Positions 1 through 8,438 of a DNA stretch of 37,795 bases are shown here, piece by piece. The translations under genes were made by a program, and so were the position numbers. Each line of letters starts with the position of its first letter. Position 1 is the stretch's first letter. The notes below the pieces were generated by a model. The model did not search any database. It worked only from the letters and a program-made list of their open reading frames with translations, and was not told the origin of the DNA. The stretch is taken from NCBI GenBank assembly GCA_017537045.1, contig JAFYLN010000170.1:1-37795 (forward strand). The letters run 5' to 3'. The stretch comes from Oscillospiraceae bacterium. Its GTDB lineage: Bacteria; Bacillota_A; Clostridia; Oscillospirales; Oscillospiraceae.

Positions 1-160
1 CTCGCATTGGATTTCGGCGAATTCGTAACATTGTACCGCCGGGCGTGTTGCAGAGCGCAGCGAATTAAAATAGGTCGATTGCCGGTGGCAATCGCACAAT
101 AATTCATGGGTCGCCGCCCCTACGATAGAATTGATAGACAGTACGATAAACTGAAATTTG
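1..160 (+). repeat. Interspersed palindromic element E1 (left end cut by window)
   Basis: This is the right-hand part of the repeat family described under E4. It contains the inner core, box 2 and an A end that finishes in ACTGAAATTTG at 160. Box 2 is split after GGGCG by a 62-bp insert (46-107) holding the hairpin GATTGCC-GGT-GGCAATC. The same 62-bp insert interrupts E8 at the same point. The A end faces the terminator of the carboxypeptidase gene 18 bp away. Confidence 0.85.
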
Positions 161-177
161 CATACCGTCTCCGATGT

Positions 178-206
178 AAAAAGGGTGTGTTTGCAACACG
201 CCCTTT
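178..206 (-). terminator. Rho-independent terminator of the M14 carboxypeptidase gene
   Basis: Read on the minus strand, the arms AAAGGGCGTGT and ACACACCCTTT (one G-U pair) enclose a 5-nt loop and run into TTTTT. The hairpin begins just beyond the carboxypeptidase stop codon at 210. Confidence 0.8.
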
Positions 207-209
207 TCT

Positions 210-1127
210 TTATCCGATTGCTGCTGTGACGAGGATCCCCAGATTATCGCGGTATATCTCTTCAAACTGCTCCAGCGGCAGGGGATTCATGCCGCTGCCC
301 ACTTCGATCGTATAGCCCGGGCGGCGGAAGGTCTTGATGAACCAGTCCTTATAGCCCGCATAGCTGGACACCTCCGCCGGTTCCGTCAGGGTGTAACCGC
401 TCACTGCCGCAAGCTGCTGTCCCAGCTCCTCTGCACCGGGAATTTCAATGTCATCAAACTGCCAGTAAATTTCTTTCCCCTGGGCGTGGTAGGCCAGGAT
501 CAGATCCGGATCGATGTACTCGGTGTAGCCTGCCAGCGCGCGGCTCTCCTTCTGGTCTAAGGGTGAGCGGCCTACAAAATCCCGAGGCCCGGGCCGGGTA
601 TAGCCCTGTAAAAATTTGATTTCCCTTGCCCGCAGCCATCCTGCAGGATATTGCAGATTCAAATCTACACCCAGAAGGTTTGCTTTCCAGCCCTCCGGAA
701 AGGGGATGCCCGGGTAATTTTCTGCCAGACGTGCCGCAGTTTCATACTGTCCTTCTCCCGGACGGATCGCGCCGGTGACCAGATCAACACCATCAGGGTC
801 TACCATGGGCACCATATAGATCGTAGCTGTATCAGCCAACATTTTTGCATCAATGCCAAAAATAGTCGTTCCGTTTTGGATGGCCTGTGCAAATTCCTCG
901 GCAAATTTCAGCAGAATAGGCGTTGTGATCCACTCATTGGCATGGTGGGCTGCGCTGTAGATCACTTTCCGCTTCCCTTTTCCGATCACCAGTGTCCGGA
1001 TTTTTCTTCCGAATGCTGTTTCCGTCAGCAGCTCGGAACGAAGGAAAGGATATTTTTTTACAAGCTCCATGATAGTCTGGTTACACATTTCGGATGTTTG
1101 CGGTACATCGGTTTTCACAATTGCCAA
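210..1127 (-). CDS. M14 family zinc carboxypeptidase (gamma-D-glutamyl-diamino-acid endopeptidase-like)
   Basis: The product has 305 residues. It carries the M14 zinc signature HxxE (H62-A-N-E65 in SAAHHANEWITTP), a later zinc-ligand histidine in ILAYHAQGKEIYW, the substrate-binding stretch GVDLNLQYPAGW and the catalytic glutamate in GYTIEVGSG. GVDLN followed by QYPAGW is typical of the branch related to Bacillus gamma-D-glutamyl-L-diamino acid endopeptidase I, so peptidoglycan stem-peptide cleavage or recycling is likely. I see no clear signal peptide or LysM domain, which favours a cytoplasmic recycling role; this is inference. Translation starts at TTG (1127), with GGAGG eight bases upstream. 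The gene stands alone between its own terminator and repeat E2, and no strong promoter is evident in the short upstream gap. Confidence 0.85.
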   Translation of the reverse strand: MAIVKTDVPQTSEMCNQTIMELVKKYPFLRSELLTETAFGRKIRTLVIGKGKRKVIYSAAHHANEWITTPILLKFAEEFAQAIQNGTTIFGIDAKMLADTATIYMVPMVDPDGVDLVTGAIRPGEGQYETAARLAENYPGIPFPEGWKANLLGVDLNLQYPAGWLRAREIKFLQGYTRPGPRDFVGRSPLDQKESRALAGYTEYIDPDLILAYHAQGKEIYWQFDDIEIPGAEELGQQLAAVSGYTLTEPAEVSSYAGYKDWFIKTFRRPGYTIEVGSGMNPLPLEQFEEIYRDNLGILVTAAIG

Positions 1128-1182
1128 AAAAATCGCCTCCGGTTATCCTATGCACGCGCTGCGGATATGTGCAGGAGGGTTT

Positions 1183-1363
1183 TAAATTGATGTTTGTCGC
1201 ACCATATAGCGTGGATCATGTAGGGGCGACCATTGGTCGCCCGCGCAGTAAAATGTTACGATTTCGCCGAAAACCAATGCGAATACGTTAAATTCTACCG
1301 CACGGGCGGCGGATCGCCGCCCCTACGATAGCATCGATAGACAGTACGATAAACTGAAATTTG
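1183..1363 (+). repeat. Interspersed palindromic element E2
   Basis: Full-length copy, B end on the left (AAATTGATGTTTGTCGCAC) and A end on the right (CGATAAACTGAAATTTG). Box 1 reads GTAGGGGCGACCATTGGTCG. The inner core has the family ATTTCGCCGAAAACCAATGC sequence. The A end lies about 12 bp beyond the U-tract of the pyr operon terminator. It fills most of the 291-bp gap between pyrI and the carboxypeptidase gene. Confidence 0.9.
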
Positions 1364-1374
1364 AGCTATCCGGG

Positions 1375-1414
1375 CAAAAAATCACCGGAGCAGGGATTAC
1401 CTGCTCCGGTGATT
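1375..1414 (-). terminator. Rho-independent terminator of the pyr operon
   Basis: On the minus strand a perfect 15-bp stem (AATCACCGGAGCAGG with its complement) encloses a 5-nt loop and is followed by TTTTTTG. It lies a few bases after the pyrI stop codon. Confidence 0.95.
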
Positions 1415-1418
1415 CTTT

Positions 1419-1838
1419 TTACTTCTTTGCTTCGTGCTCGCAGTAGATGCAGCGGTAGGTCTTCTTGGCGGGATCGGTCAGCTTGAACTCATGGACGATC
1501 TCCTGCTCCACGGATGTGATGCAGCGGGGGTTCTTGCACTTGATGACACCCACCACGCGCTCAGGCAGGGCAACCTTGCGGCGCTCTGCAACTTTGCTGT
1601 CGCGGATCACGTTGACGGTGATACCGGGATCCAGATAACCCAGAACATCCAGATCCAGATCCAGCAGCGTACCAATCTTGATGATGTCCTTCTTGCCCAG
1701 CTTACCGCTGTCTGCGTTCTTGATCATGGCAACGGTGCAGTCCAGTTCGCCCAGATGCAGGACATTGTAGATGTCCATAGCCTTGCCTGCGGTAATGTGG
1801 TCGAGGACAATACCGTCCTTAATTTGTCCGATAATCAT
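1419..1838 (-). CDS. pyrI: Aspartate carbamoyltransferase regulatory chain
   Basis: The 139-residue product is slightly shorter than the E. coli protein. The N-terminal allosteric domain begins [20 protein letters not shown]. The C-terminal zinc domain has four cysteines in the order CKNPRC (about 100-105) and YRCIYC (about 131-136), which bind the structural zinc that docks onto PyrB. In the known holoenzyme this chain mediates nucleotide feedback control of the first committed step of pyrimidine synthesis. The start overlaps the pyrB stop in an ATGA, which suggests coupled, stoichiometric translation. It is the last gene of the operon and is followed at once by a strong terminator. Confidence 0.97.
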   Translation of the reverse strand: MIIGQIKDGIVLDHITAGKAMDIYNVLHLGELDCTVAMIKNADSGKLGKKDIIKIGTLLDLDLDVLGYLDPGITVNVIRDSKVAERRKVALPERVVGVIKCKNPRCITSVEQEIVHEFKLTDPAKKTYRCIYCEHEAKK

Positions 1839-2752
1839 ACGTTAACCTCCAGCATTTTCAGAATCAGGGCCATGCGGATGAACATACCGTTCTTGGCCTG
1901 GGGGAAATAAGCAGCTCTGGGATCGTCGTCCACAGTAACGGAAATCTCATTGACACGGGGCAGGGGGTGCATGACGATCATGTCCTTCTTGGCGGGCTCC
2001 AGCTTGTCAGGAGTCAGGATATAGGTGTCCTTCAGGCGGATATAGTCAGCCTCGTTGAAGAAGCGCTCCTTCTGAACGCGGGTCATATACAGAACATCCA
2101 ACTCGGGCATGACTTCTTCCATGGTGGCAACTTCCTTGTACTCGATGCCACGGCTTTCCAGCTCATCCTCAATGATGTAGCGGGGGAAGCGCAGTTCCTC
2201 AGGTGCGATAAAGACGAACTTGATGCCGGTATAACGGGCCATGGCTGCAACCAGAGAGTGGACAGTACGGCCGAACTTCAGGTCACCGCACAGGCCGATG
2301 GTCAGACCCTCGAAGGTGTGCTTGCTGCGCCAGATGGTCAGCAGGTCAGTCAGGGTCTGGGTGGGGTGGTTGTGGGCACCGTCACCTGCGTTGATGATGG
2401 GTACGCCTGCACGGCGGGCAGCCACAACGGGAGCGCCTTCCTTGGGATGGCGCATGACAATAATATCTGCATAGCAGCCAACGGTCTGCACGGTATCGGA
2501 CAGGCTCTCACCCTTGGCGGTGGAAGAGGAACCGGCCTCACTGAAGCCGATGACGCTGCCGCCCAAACGGTGCATCGCAGCCTCGAAGCTCAGGCGGGTA
2601 CGGGTAGAGGGCTCGAAGAACAGGGCAGCCAGCAGCTTGTGGTTGCAGGCATCCTGATACTTGGCAGGATTTGCAATAATGTCTTCAGCTGTTGCGATCA
2701 GCTCGTCGATCTCTTCCAGAGAGAGATCAGTAATGTTCATCAGATTCTTCAT
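1835..2752 (-). CDS. pyrB: Aspartate carbamoyltransferase catalytic chain
   Basis: The 305-residue product condenses carbamoyl phosphate with aspartate to give N-carbamoyl-aspartate. The carbamoyl-phosphate loop [20 protein letters not shown] is intact at about residues 46-65, and the C-terminal HPLPRVNEI motif at about 262-270 is also intact. Length matches catalytic chains that pair with PyrI. The start shares one base with the pyrE stop (TAATG) and the end overlaps pyrI by four bases, so pyrE, pyrB and pyrI are tightly coupled. Confidence 0.98.
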   Translation of the reverse strand: MKNLMNITDLSLEEIDELIATAEDIIANPAKYQDACNHKLLAALFFEPSTRTRLSFEAAMHRLGGSVIGFSEAGSSSTAKGESLSDTVQTVGCYADIIVMRHPKEGAPVVAARRAGVPIINAGDGAHNHPTQTLTDLLTIWRSKHTFEGLTIGLCGDLKFGRTVHSLVAAMARYTGIKFVFIAPEELRFPRYIIEDELESRGIEYKEVATMEEVMPELDVLYMTRVQKERFFNEADYIRLKDTYILTPDKLEPAKKDMIVMHPLPRVNEISVTVDDDPRAAYFPQAKNGMFIRMALILKMLEVNV

Positions 2753-3405
2753 TATTTCGCTCCATTCACACTCAGATAGTTTTTGATACGGGTAACATTC
2801 TCTTCGTTTGCGGGGTCTTCTTCCAGATATTCGATAATGTCATAGACATCAACGACAGAGTAAACGGGGAAACCGAACTGCTCTTCGATTTCCTGCATGG
2901 CGCCCTTCTCAGTCTGACCCTTTTCCTTGCGGTCGACCATGATGAAGGTTGCAATAACTTTGGTATCCTTCAGGTGGCTCAGGATATCCATGGACTCGCG
3001 GATGGCAGTGCCAGCGGTAATAACATCTTCAATGATGACGATCTCTTCGCCGGACTGGGGCACATAGCCGACGAAGGTGCCGCCTTCGCCATGATCCTTA
3101 ACTTCCTTGCGGTTGAAGAAGAAGGGCACGTTCAGGCCGTTCTTGCTGAGGGCAACGGCTGCTGAGACGGACAGAGAAATGCCCTTGTAGGCAGGGCCGT
3201 ACAGAACGGTCTGCTTCTTGCCCAGCTTTTCAAAGTAGGCCTTGGCATAGAACTCACCGACCTTGGTGATCTGGTCGCCAGTCTTGATCATGCCGGCATT
3301 GACGAAGTAGGGGATCTTCCGGCCGGACTTGGCGGTGAAGTCACCGAACTTCAGAACGCCTGCTTCCTGTAGGAATTCGATAAACTCTCTCTTGTAAGCT
3401 TCCAT
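2752..3405 (-). CDS. pyrE: Orotate phosphoribosyltransferase
   Basis: The 217-residue product transfers ribose-5-phosphate from PRPP to orotate to make OMP. The PRPP-binding loop [16 protein letters not shown] is at about residues 118-133, and the flexible-loop region rich in Lys, Asp and Gly lies just before it. A longer in-frame reading exists upstream, but the start at 3405 ([11 protein letters not shown]) has AAAGGAG at the right distance, and the extension would run into the hairpin repeat. It is separated from pyrF by about 150 bp holding that repeat array, the only real gap in the operon. Confidence 0.97.
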   Translation of the reverse strand: MEAYKREFIEFLQEAGVLKFGDFTAKSGRKIPYFVNAGMIKTGDQITKVGEFYAKAYFEKLGKKQTVLYGPAYKGISLSVSAAVALSKNGLNVPFFFNRKEVKDHGEGGTFVGYVPQSGEEIVIIEDVITAGTAIRESMDILSHLKDTKVIATFIMVDRKEKGQTEKGAMQEIEEQFGFPVYSVVDVYDIIEYLEEDPANEENVTRIKNYLSVNGAK

Positions 3406-3437
3406 GGTTCTATCTCCTTTATATTCATTGGTATCGC

Positions 3438-3553
3438 ACAGCCTCCCCCTGCCTCTCCCTCTGGGAGAGGTGCCCAGTGCGCACACTGGGCGGAGAGGGT
3501 ACCCTCTCAGTCAGCCCTTTGGGCTGCCAGTTCTCCCGAAGGGAGAGCCAAGG
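3438..3553. repeat. Array of consecutive small hairpins between pyrF and pyrE
   Basis: Five near-perfect hairpins or palindromes follow one another: 3452-3470 (CCTCTCCC/GGGAGAGG), 3471-3492 (TGCCCAGTG/CACTGGGCG), 3493-3508 (GAGAGGGT/ACCCTCTC), 3512-3526 (CAGCCC/GGGCTG) and 3532-3546 (TCTCCC-GAA-GGGAGA). The sequence is unlike the E1-E9 family. From memory, similar CTCTCCC-rich units are dispersed in related gut Firmicutes, so this is probably a mobile repeat that landed just behind the pyrF stop. In the operon mRNA it could act as a processing or stability element. Confidence 0.75.
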
Positions 3554-3554
3554 T

Positions 3555-4259
3555 TTAGTCACAAAACTCTGCCACGCAGCGCTCGTAAGCAGCCACGGGA
3601 TCAACTGCGGCGGTGATGGGACGGCCGACGACGATGTAGTCGGAGCCGATGGCCTTGGCAGCAGCGGGGGTCATGACGCGCTTCTGGTCGCCCACATCGC
3701 CGTCGGCGAAGCGGACACCGGGCGTGATAGTCAGGAAATTCTTACCGCACTTGTCGTGAACCTTACCTGCTTCCAGAGGGGAGCAGACAATACCGTCCAG
3801 ACCGGATTCCTCGGCGCACTTGGCGTAGTGCATGACCACTTCGTCGATGGGGGCGTGGATCATCAGGTCATTCTCCATGCTTTCCTGATCGGTGGAGGTC
3901 AGCTGGGTAACGGCAATCAGCAGGGGACGGGTGCCGTCGGGGCGGGTCAGACCTTCCAGAGCAGCCTTCATCATATTCTTGGTGCCGGCAGCGTGGAGGT
4001 TGGTGATATCCACATCCAAATTGGAGAGGACGGCCATAGCCTTTTTGACGGTGTTGGGAATGTCATGCAGCTTCAGATCCAGAAAGATCTTGTGGCCGCG
4101 AGCCTTGATCTCCCTGACGATGGCAGGACCCTCTGCATAGTACAGCTCCATACCGATCTTCAGAAAAGGCTTGCGCTCACAACCGGCAAACTTGTCCAGG
4201 AATGCAAAGGTTGCTTCTGCGGAAGCAAAATCACATGCTACAATTACGTCTTTACCCAT
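3555..4259 (-). CDS. pyrF: Orotidine 5'-phosphate decarboxylase
   Basis: The 234-residue product decarboxylates OMP to UMP. The catalytic Asp-Lys-Asp array lies in [16 protein letters not shown] (about 59-74), preceded by [12 protein letters not shown] and followed by the phosphate-binding [10 protein letters not shown] and VVGRPIT segments, so this is the standard bacterial TIM-barrel type. The start shares one base with the pyrD stop (TAATG), which gives tight coupling. The stop lies at the edge of the hairpin array. Confidence 0.97.
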   Translation of the reverse strand: MGKDVIVACDFASAEATFAFLDKFAGCERKPFLKIGMELYYAEGPAIVREIKARGHKIFLDLKLHDIPNTVKKAMAVLSNLDVDITNLHAAGTKNMMKAALEGLTRPDGTRPLLIAVTQLTSTDQESMENDLMIHAPIDEVVMHYAKCAEESGLDGIVCSPLEAGKVHDKCGKNFLTITPGVRFADGDVGDQKRVMTPAAAKAIGSDYIVVGRPITAAVDPVAAYERCVAEFCD

Positions 4260-5170
4260 TACTTTACGCCTCCAATAATTTCATTCAAAGATTCAATTCT
4301 ATACTTAGCCATGACCTCCGGCAGTTCCCGGATAATGTCGCGGCAGATATACGGATTTACAAGGTTTGCGGCACCGATCTCCACAGCAGTTGCGCCGGCC
4401 AGCATCATTTCAATAACATCCTCGGCACTGCTGACACCACCCATACCGATGACCGGGATATTCACTGCGTGAGCCACCTGATAGACCATGCGCACTGCCA
4501 CAGGGAAGATGCCGGGACCGGAGTAGCCACCCATGGTATTGGCAATGATGGACTTGCGGGTTCTCAGGTTGATGCGCATGCCCAGCATGGTATTGATCAG
4601 GCTGATGCCATCGGCACCGGCCTCTTCGCAGGCCTTGGCGATGGCTACGATGTCGGTGACATTAGGAGAAAGCTTGATGATGACGGGCTTTGTGGTGACA
4701 GCCTTGACGGCACGGGTCACCTCGGCAGCCGCTTCCGGCTGGGTGCCGAAGCTCATGCCGCCGCCGTGGACATTGGGGCAGGAAACGTTGACTTCCAGCC
4801 AGCCAACCTGTTCTTCTTTGTCAAGCTTTTCGCAGGTGTATGCATAGTCTTCCACGGAGAAGCCGGAGACATTGGCCATGACCGGCTTGTGGAAAACTCT
4901 TTTCAGCTTTGGCAATTCCTCAGCAATGACCTTTTCCACACCGGGATTCTGCAGGCCGACTGCATTGATCATGCCACCTGGGCATTCTGCGATGCGGGGG
5001 GTGGGGTTGCCAAACCGGGGATCCTTTGTGGTACCCTTGAAGGAGAAGGTGCCCAACTCATTGATATCATAGAGTTCTGCAAATTCATAGCCGAAGCCGA
5101 AGGTGCCGGAGGCAGGGATGATGGGGTTGTCCAGTTCAATGCCGCACAGATTTACCTTTAAGCTTCCCAT
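4259..5170 (-). CDS. pyrD: Dihydroorotate dehydrogenase B, catalytic subunit (class 1B)
   Basis: The 303-residue FMN protein oxidises dihydroorotate to orotate. The substrate and active-site stretch [19 protein letters not shown] carries the catalytic cysteine of class 1 enzymes; class 2 enzymes have serine here. [20 protein letters not shown] is the FMN phosphate site. It works with PyrK, encoded just upstream, to pass electrons to NAD+. The chosen start ([16 protein letters not shown]) has GGAGGAGAT upstream; longer in-frame starts would overlap deep into pyrK. The overlap with pyrK is 13 bases. Confidence 0.97.
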   Translation of the reverse strand: MGSLKVNLCGIELDNPIIPASGTFGFGYEFAELYDINELGTFSFKGTTKDPRFGNPTPRIAECPGGMINAVGLQNPGVEKVIAEELPKLKRVFHKPVMANVSGFSVEDYAYTCEKLDKEEQVGWLEVNVSCPNVHGGGMSFGTQPEAAAEVTRAVKAVTTKPVIIKLSPNVTDIVAIAKACEEAGADGISLINTMLGMRINLRTRKSIIANTMGGYSGPGIFPVAVRMVYQVAHAVNIPVIGMGGVSSAEDVIEMMLAGATAVEIGAANLVNPYICRDIIRELPEVMAKYRIESLNEIIGGVK

Positions 5171-5892
5171 AAGATCTCCTCCTTCTTCATAACGGGTCCT
5201 TCCTTGCAGATGCGCTTGTAACCGGTCAGGGTCTTGCAGGAGCAGCCCATGCATGCGCCGAAGCCGCAGCCCATGCGTTCTTCGAAGCTCATCTGGCCGG
5301 AGGTAGAAGTTGCTTTGTACACAGCCTTCAGCATGGGCTCGGGGCCGCAGGTGTAGAAGTAAGTGTAGGTTTCAGGCAGGGCGTTGGTGACAAAGCCCTT
5401 GACACCGTAAGAGCCGTCCACGGTGGTCACGACCACATTGCAGCCCAGTGCCTTGAATTCTTCCTCATAGAAGATTTCAGAAGCTGTGTTGAAGCCCAGA
5501 ATGACGGTTGCCTTGATACCCATTTCTGCCAGACGCTTGGCTGCGCCGTACATAGGAGGCACACCCACACCGCCGCCGATGAGGACAGGATGCTCCCCTG
5601 CCAGAGACAGGTCGTAACCGTTTCCGAGGCCGGTAAGGATATCCAGTATCTCGCCTTCCTTCATGCCGGACATCTGCTCGGTGCCGTGGCCAACCACCTT
5701 ATAGACGATGGTAAGGGTCTCTTCATTCCAGTCGCAGACGGAAATGGGACGGCGAAGGAATTTGCCAGAGAGCTGAATATTGACGAACTGGCCAGATGCG
5801 GTGATGGTGCCAGTTTCACCCTCCAGAACCATACGGTAAACATCGCGGGTCAAGGGCTTGTTTTCAACAATTGTAAAGATGCTCTGTTTCAT
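5158..5892 (-). CDS. pyrK: Dihydroorotate dehydrogenase B, electron transfer subunit
   Basis: The 244-residue iron-sulfur flavoprotein carries electrons from PyrD to NAD+. An FAD-binding ferredoxin-reductase fold (LRRPISVCDWN, the FAD motif) is followed by the NAD domain (GGGVGVPPMYGAAKRLAEMG). The C-terminal [2Fe-2S] site has four cysteines in GCGFGACMGCSC and a fifth in RICKEGPV. The start MKQSIFTIVENKPL follows the pyrC stop by one base, and the long in-frame extension inside pyrC is rejected. Confidence 0.97.
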   Translation of the reverse strand: MKQSIFTIVENKPLTRDVYRMVLEGETGTITASGQFVNIQLSGKFLRRPISVCDWNEETLTIVYKVVGHGTEQMSGMKEGEILDILTGLGNGYDLSLAGEHPVLIGGGVGVPPMYGAAKRLAEMGIKATVILGFNTASEIFYEEEFKALGCNVVVTTVDGSYGVKGFVTNALPETYTYFYTCGPEPMLKAVYKATSTSGQMSFEERMGCGFGACMGCSCKTLTGYKRICKEGPVMKKEEILWEA

Positions 5893-5893
5893 A

Positions 5894-7102
5894 TCATACC
5901 TCTTCTTTGTAAACGACCTTGCCGTCGCAGACCGTTGCCTTACAGCGTCCGTTGACTTTCCAGCCGTTGAAGGTGGTTGCCTTACCCATGGAAACAAATT
6001 CCGCAGGATCGATCTCATATTCAGCTTCCAGATCCCAAATCGTAAAGTCCTTGCCGAGGGGAATACGGAAGCGCTTGCGGGGTGCATCCACCATGACTTC
6101 CATGAGCCGCTCCATGGTCATGATGCCGGGCTTGACCAGATAGGTGTACATAATTGGGAATGCAGTCTCCAGACCAACGATGCCAAAGACGCTTTTTTCC
6201 AGCCCCCTGCTCTTTTCTTCTGCGCTGTGGGGAGCGTGGTCGGTTGCCAGCATGTCGATGGTACCATCGAGGATGCCTTCCAGCAGCGCCTTGCGATCCT
6301 CCTCGCTACGGATGGGAGGATTCATTTTGAACTGTCCATTTTCCTGCAGCATCATGTCGTTCATCACGAGGTAATGGGGACCGGTCTCGCAGGTGATATC
6401 AAGGCCTTCTGCCTTGGCTTTGCGGATGATGTCCACACTTTCCTTGGTGGAGATGTGGCAGACGTGATAGGCGCAGCCGGTTTCCCGGATCAGCTCAATA
6501 TCCCGGGCGATCTGTACCCATTCGGACTCGGAGCAGATGCCACGGTGGCCGTGACGCTTTGCATACTCGCCATCGTGGATATAACCGCCGCGCAGCAGGT
6601 CATTGACCTCACAGTGGGCAACGATCATTTTGCCCTGTGCCTTTGCACGCAGCATAGCTTCCTTCATCATTTCATCCCGCTGGACGCCCCGGCCGTCGTC
6701 GGAGAAGCCACACACAAAGGGCGACATGCCTTCGATATCCGCAAGAACCTCACCCTTTTCGCCCACAGTGATGGCACCGTAGGGGTAGACATGGATACAG
6801 GCATCCCGTTCAATGATGGCGCGCTGCAGGTTCAGATGCTCCACGCTGTCCGGCACCGGATTCAGGTTGGGCATGGTACACACTGCGGTATAGCCGCCCC
6901 GTGCAGCGGAGAGAGACCCGGTTTTAATGGTCTCCTTATAAGAAAAACCCGGCTCTCTGAAATGTACGTGTACATCACAAAAGCCGGGAAAAACAGTGTA
7001 TTTAGAAACGTCAAAACGGGACAGTTCAGAAGAAAATACCACATCCGCAATAGAAAAACCGGATTCCTTAGCCAATGCAGTTTCAAAAAACTTCGCCTTC
7101 AT
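5894..7102 (-). CDS. pyrC: Dihydroorotase
   Basis: The 402-residue amidohydrolase cyclises carbamoyl-aspartate to dihydroorotate. The zinc motif DVHVHFREPG is at about residues 43-52, later metal-ligand histidines lie in VAHCEVND and YHVCHIST, and the catalytic aspartate is in ATDHAPHS. Length and motifs fit the class I (PyrC/allantoinase-like) enzymes of Firmicutes. It is the first gene of the operon. AAAGGAGAAAGACAG supplies the ribosome binding site, and the leader attenuator ends about 25 bases before the start. Confidence 0.97.
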   Translation of the reverse strand: MKAKFFETALAKESGFSIADVVFSSELSRFDVSKYTVFPGFCDVHVHFREPGFSYKETIKTGSLSAARGGYTAVCTMPNLNPVPDSVEHLNLQRAIIERDACIHVYPYGAITVGEKGEVLADIEGMSPFVCGFSDDGRGVQRDEMMKEAMLRAKAQGKMIVAHCEVNDLLRGGYIHDGEYAKRHGHRGICSESEWVQIARDIELIRETGCAYHVCHISTKESVDIIRKAKAEGLDITCETGPHYLVMNDMMLQENGQFKMNPPIRSEEDRKALLEGILDGTIDMLATDHAPHSAEEKSRGLEKSVFGIVGLETAFPIMYTYLVKPGIMTMERLMEVMVDAPRKRFRIPLGKDFTIWDLEAEYEIDPAEFVSMGKATTFNGWKVNGRCKATVCDGKVVYKEEV

Positions 7103-7240
7103 CTGTCTTTCTCCTTTCTGATGTCATAAAAAAGTCTTGCCGCTGCCGGCAAGACGCATGGAAACCGCGCTTAACCGTTCTGCGGAGCGACTTCAGTCTT
7201 CATTCTGATAGATTCTAACACAGAATTTGTATTTTGTCAA
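7103..7240 (-). promoter_or_regulatory. pyr operon promoter and leader with an attenuator
   Basis: On the minus strand TTGACA (7235-7240) and TAGAAT (7212-7217) are separated by exactly 17 bp, a near-consensus sigma-A promoter. The leader of roughly 100 nt ends in a perfect 9-bp hairpin GTCTTGCCG-CTGC loop-CGGCAAGAC (7134-7155) followed by TTTTTT (7128-7133). A terminator placed between promoter and first gene is the hallmark of attenuation. I do not see the Bacillus PyrR-binding loop sequence, so the effector (PyrR, UTP-dependent slippage or other) is open. Confidence 0.85.
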
Positions 7241-7279
7241 CCGGGGCAACTATTTTTTCCTGTTTTTGTCAGATGCGAC

Positions 7280-7316
7280 AATCCCGACACCATCCATAGC
7301 GGACAGTATCGGGATT
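7280..7316 (-). terminator. Probable terminator after the DHHW gene
   Basis: AATCCCGATAC pairs with GTGTCGGGATT across a 15-nt loop that can itself pair partly (GTCC/GGAT). The hairpin begins a few bases beyond the DHHW stop. The run of T is stronger on the plus strand than on the minus strand, so it may act weakly or in both directions. Confidence 0.55.
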
Positions 7317-7321
7317 TTTGC

Positions 7322-8422
7322 TTACTTTAACGTGCCGCTGCTGTTCAGAATCAAGGTACTGTACAGGAAGAGCACATCCTGATTACGGAAAGTCAGGTAG
7401 TTTTCCAGCAGGTCAGCAGCAATATAGCGGGTATCCACCACAGTGACGGTTGCATAATCTTTTACCAGAAGCGGGATCAGGCTGCTTCCGAAAGAATCGC
7501 GGAAAACGACCAGTTCCCGTTCTGTGGATGCTGCAGGATTGGTAATCTGAAGCAGCGCTGATGCACCGGAGAGATAGATATCATACAGGTCACGGCTTTG
7601 GAGCTTTTCCATATCGTAGATGGCGGTGGTTTTCCCGTTTTCGTAATGATACACCGTACAATCAGCCAACAGGCCGTTTTCAAGATAATACATGGTTTCA
7701 GGTTCCATCGGAAGAGCCGCCTGTCCGTAATAGACACCATAGAAAGGACGTTCCACCTGCTTACGTGTCAGTTCTTCTTCTGTGAAAAATCCGGTTCCCA
7801 TAGTCTCACACAGCCGCTGTGCAACTGCGGCCAGGCTTTCCTGCCGCCAGTGGGTATCGGTGCGGTAATAGTCCGCAGCCGTCAGCAGGTCGGACACGTC
7901 CACGAATTCGGCCCAGTCCATACCGGCTTCTACCATACTGAAAAGCTCCTGATAATCCATAGTGGGATAACCATTTGCCGCAGCAAGGTACATTCCCTTG
8001 TCCGGCGCAATGGACACAAAAGCTTTGCAGGATGTATTCTGCAGGTACTTCTCGTAAATGTGGTTGAATTTTTCCAGCGCACCGGAAACAGAGTTTTCAT
8101 TCAAAGGGTACTCCAGTTTGGCTGCGTAGCCGTCTGCAACATAGATATCATTGTTGTCGCCCTGCTGCAGCACGTTGTAATGAAAGCGCGCTTTCAACTG
8201 CCGGAATGCATCCCGCAGTGGAAACTGGTCCAGGGTGAAATCTTCAAAGCTGCTCATGAATTTGCCGCTCAGAATGGAATCGGCTGTGATTTCCGGCATC
8301 TGTGCCAGTTTACGGCGTTCGGATTCGGAAATATCGTGGATCGGACCGAACCATGCGCCCAGAACCAGCATCAGCCACAATGCAGCTAAGGCAGCAAAAC
8401 CAAAAATTCTTACTTTTTTCAT
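7322..8422 (-). CDS. DHHW-family protein (AlgJ/AlgX-like SGNH acetyltransferase partner)
   Basis: The 366-residue product has one N-terminal membrane segment (about residues 6-24) and an exported domain. Two motifs mark the family: YYRTDTHWRQES, the DxHW block near the middle, and VFRDSFGSSLIPLL, a serine block like GDSxS, near the C terminus. In alginate and related systems such proteins transfer acetyl groups, delivered across the membrane by an MBOAT partner, onto an extracellular polymer. The MBOAT gene is immediately upstream with a 16-bp gap. The start at 8422 (MKKVRIFGFAAL) has AAGGAGGTGG; a longer in-frame start inside the MBOAT gene is less likely. The acceptor polymer is unknown because no polysaccharide genes are next to it. 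Confidence 0.85.
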   Translation of the reverse strand: MKKVRIFGFAALAALWLMLVLGAWFGPIHDISESERRKLAQMPEITADSILSGKFMSSFEDFTLDQFPLRDAFRQLKARFHYNVLQQGDNNDIYVADGYAAKLEYPLNENSVSGALEKFNHIYEKYLQNTSCKAFVSIAPDKGMYLAAANGYPTMDYQELFSMVEAGMDWAEFVDVSDLLTAADYYRTDTHWRQESLAAVAQRLCETMGTGFFTEEELTRKQVERPFYGVYYGQAALPMEPETMYYLENGLLADCTVYHYENGKTTAIYDMEKLQSRDLYDIYLSGASALLQITNPAASTERELVVFRDSFGSSLIPLLVKDYATVTVVDTRYIAADLLENYLTFRNQDVLFLYSTLILNSSGTLK

Positions 8423-8438
8423 AATCTTCGCCACCTCC

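Noticed and set aside
1434..7129. Long open frames on the plus strand opposite the pyr genes
   Set aside because: They are antisense to genes with complete family motifs, lack ribosome binding sites, and have His/Gly-rich compositions typical of complementary-strand readings.
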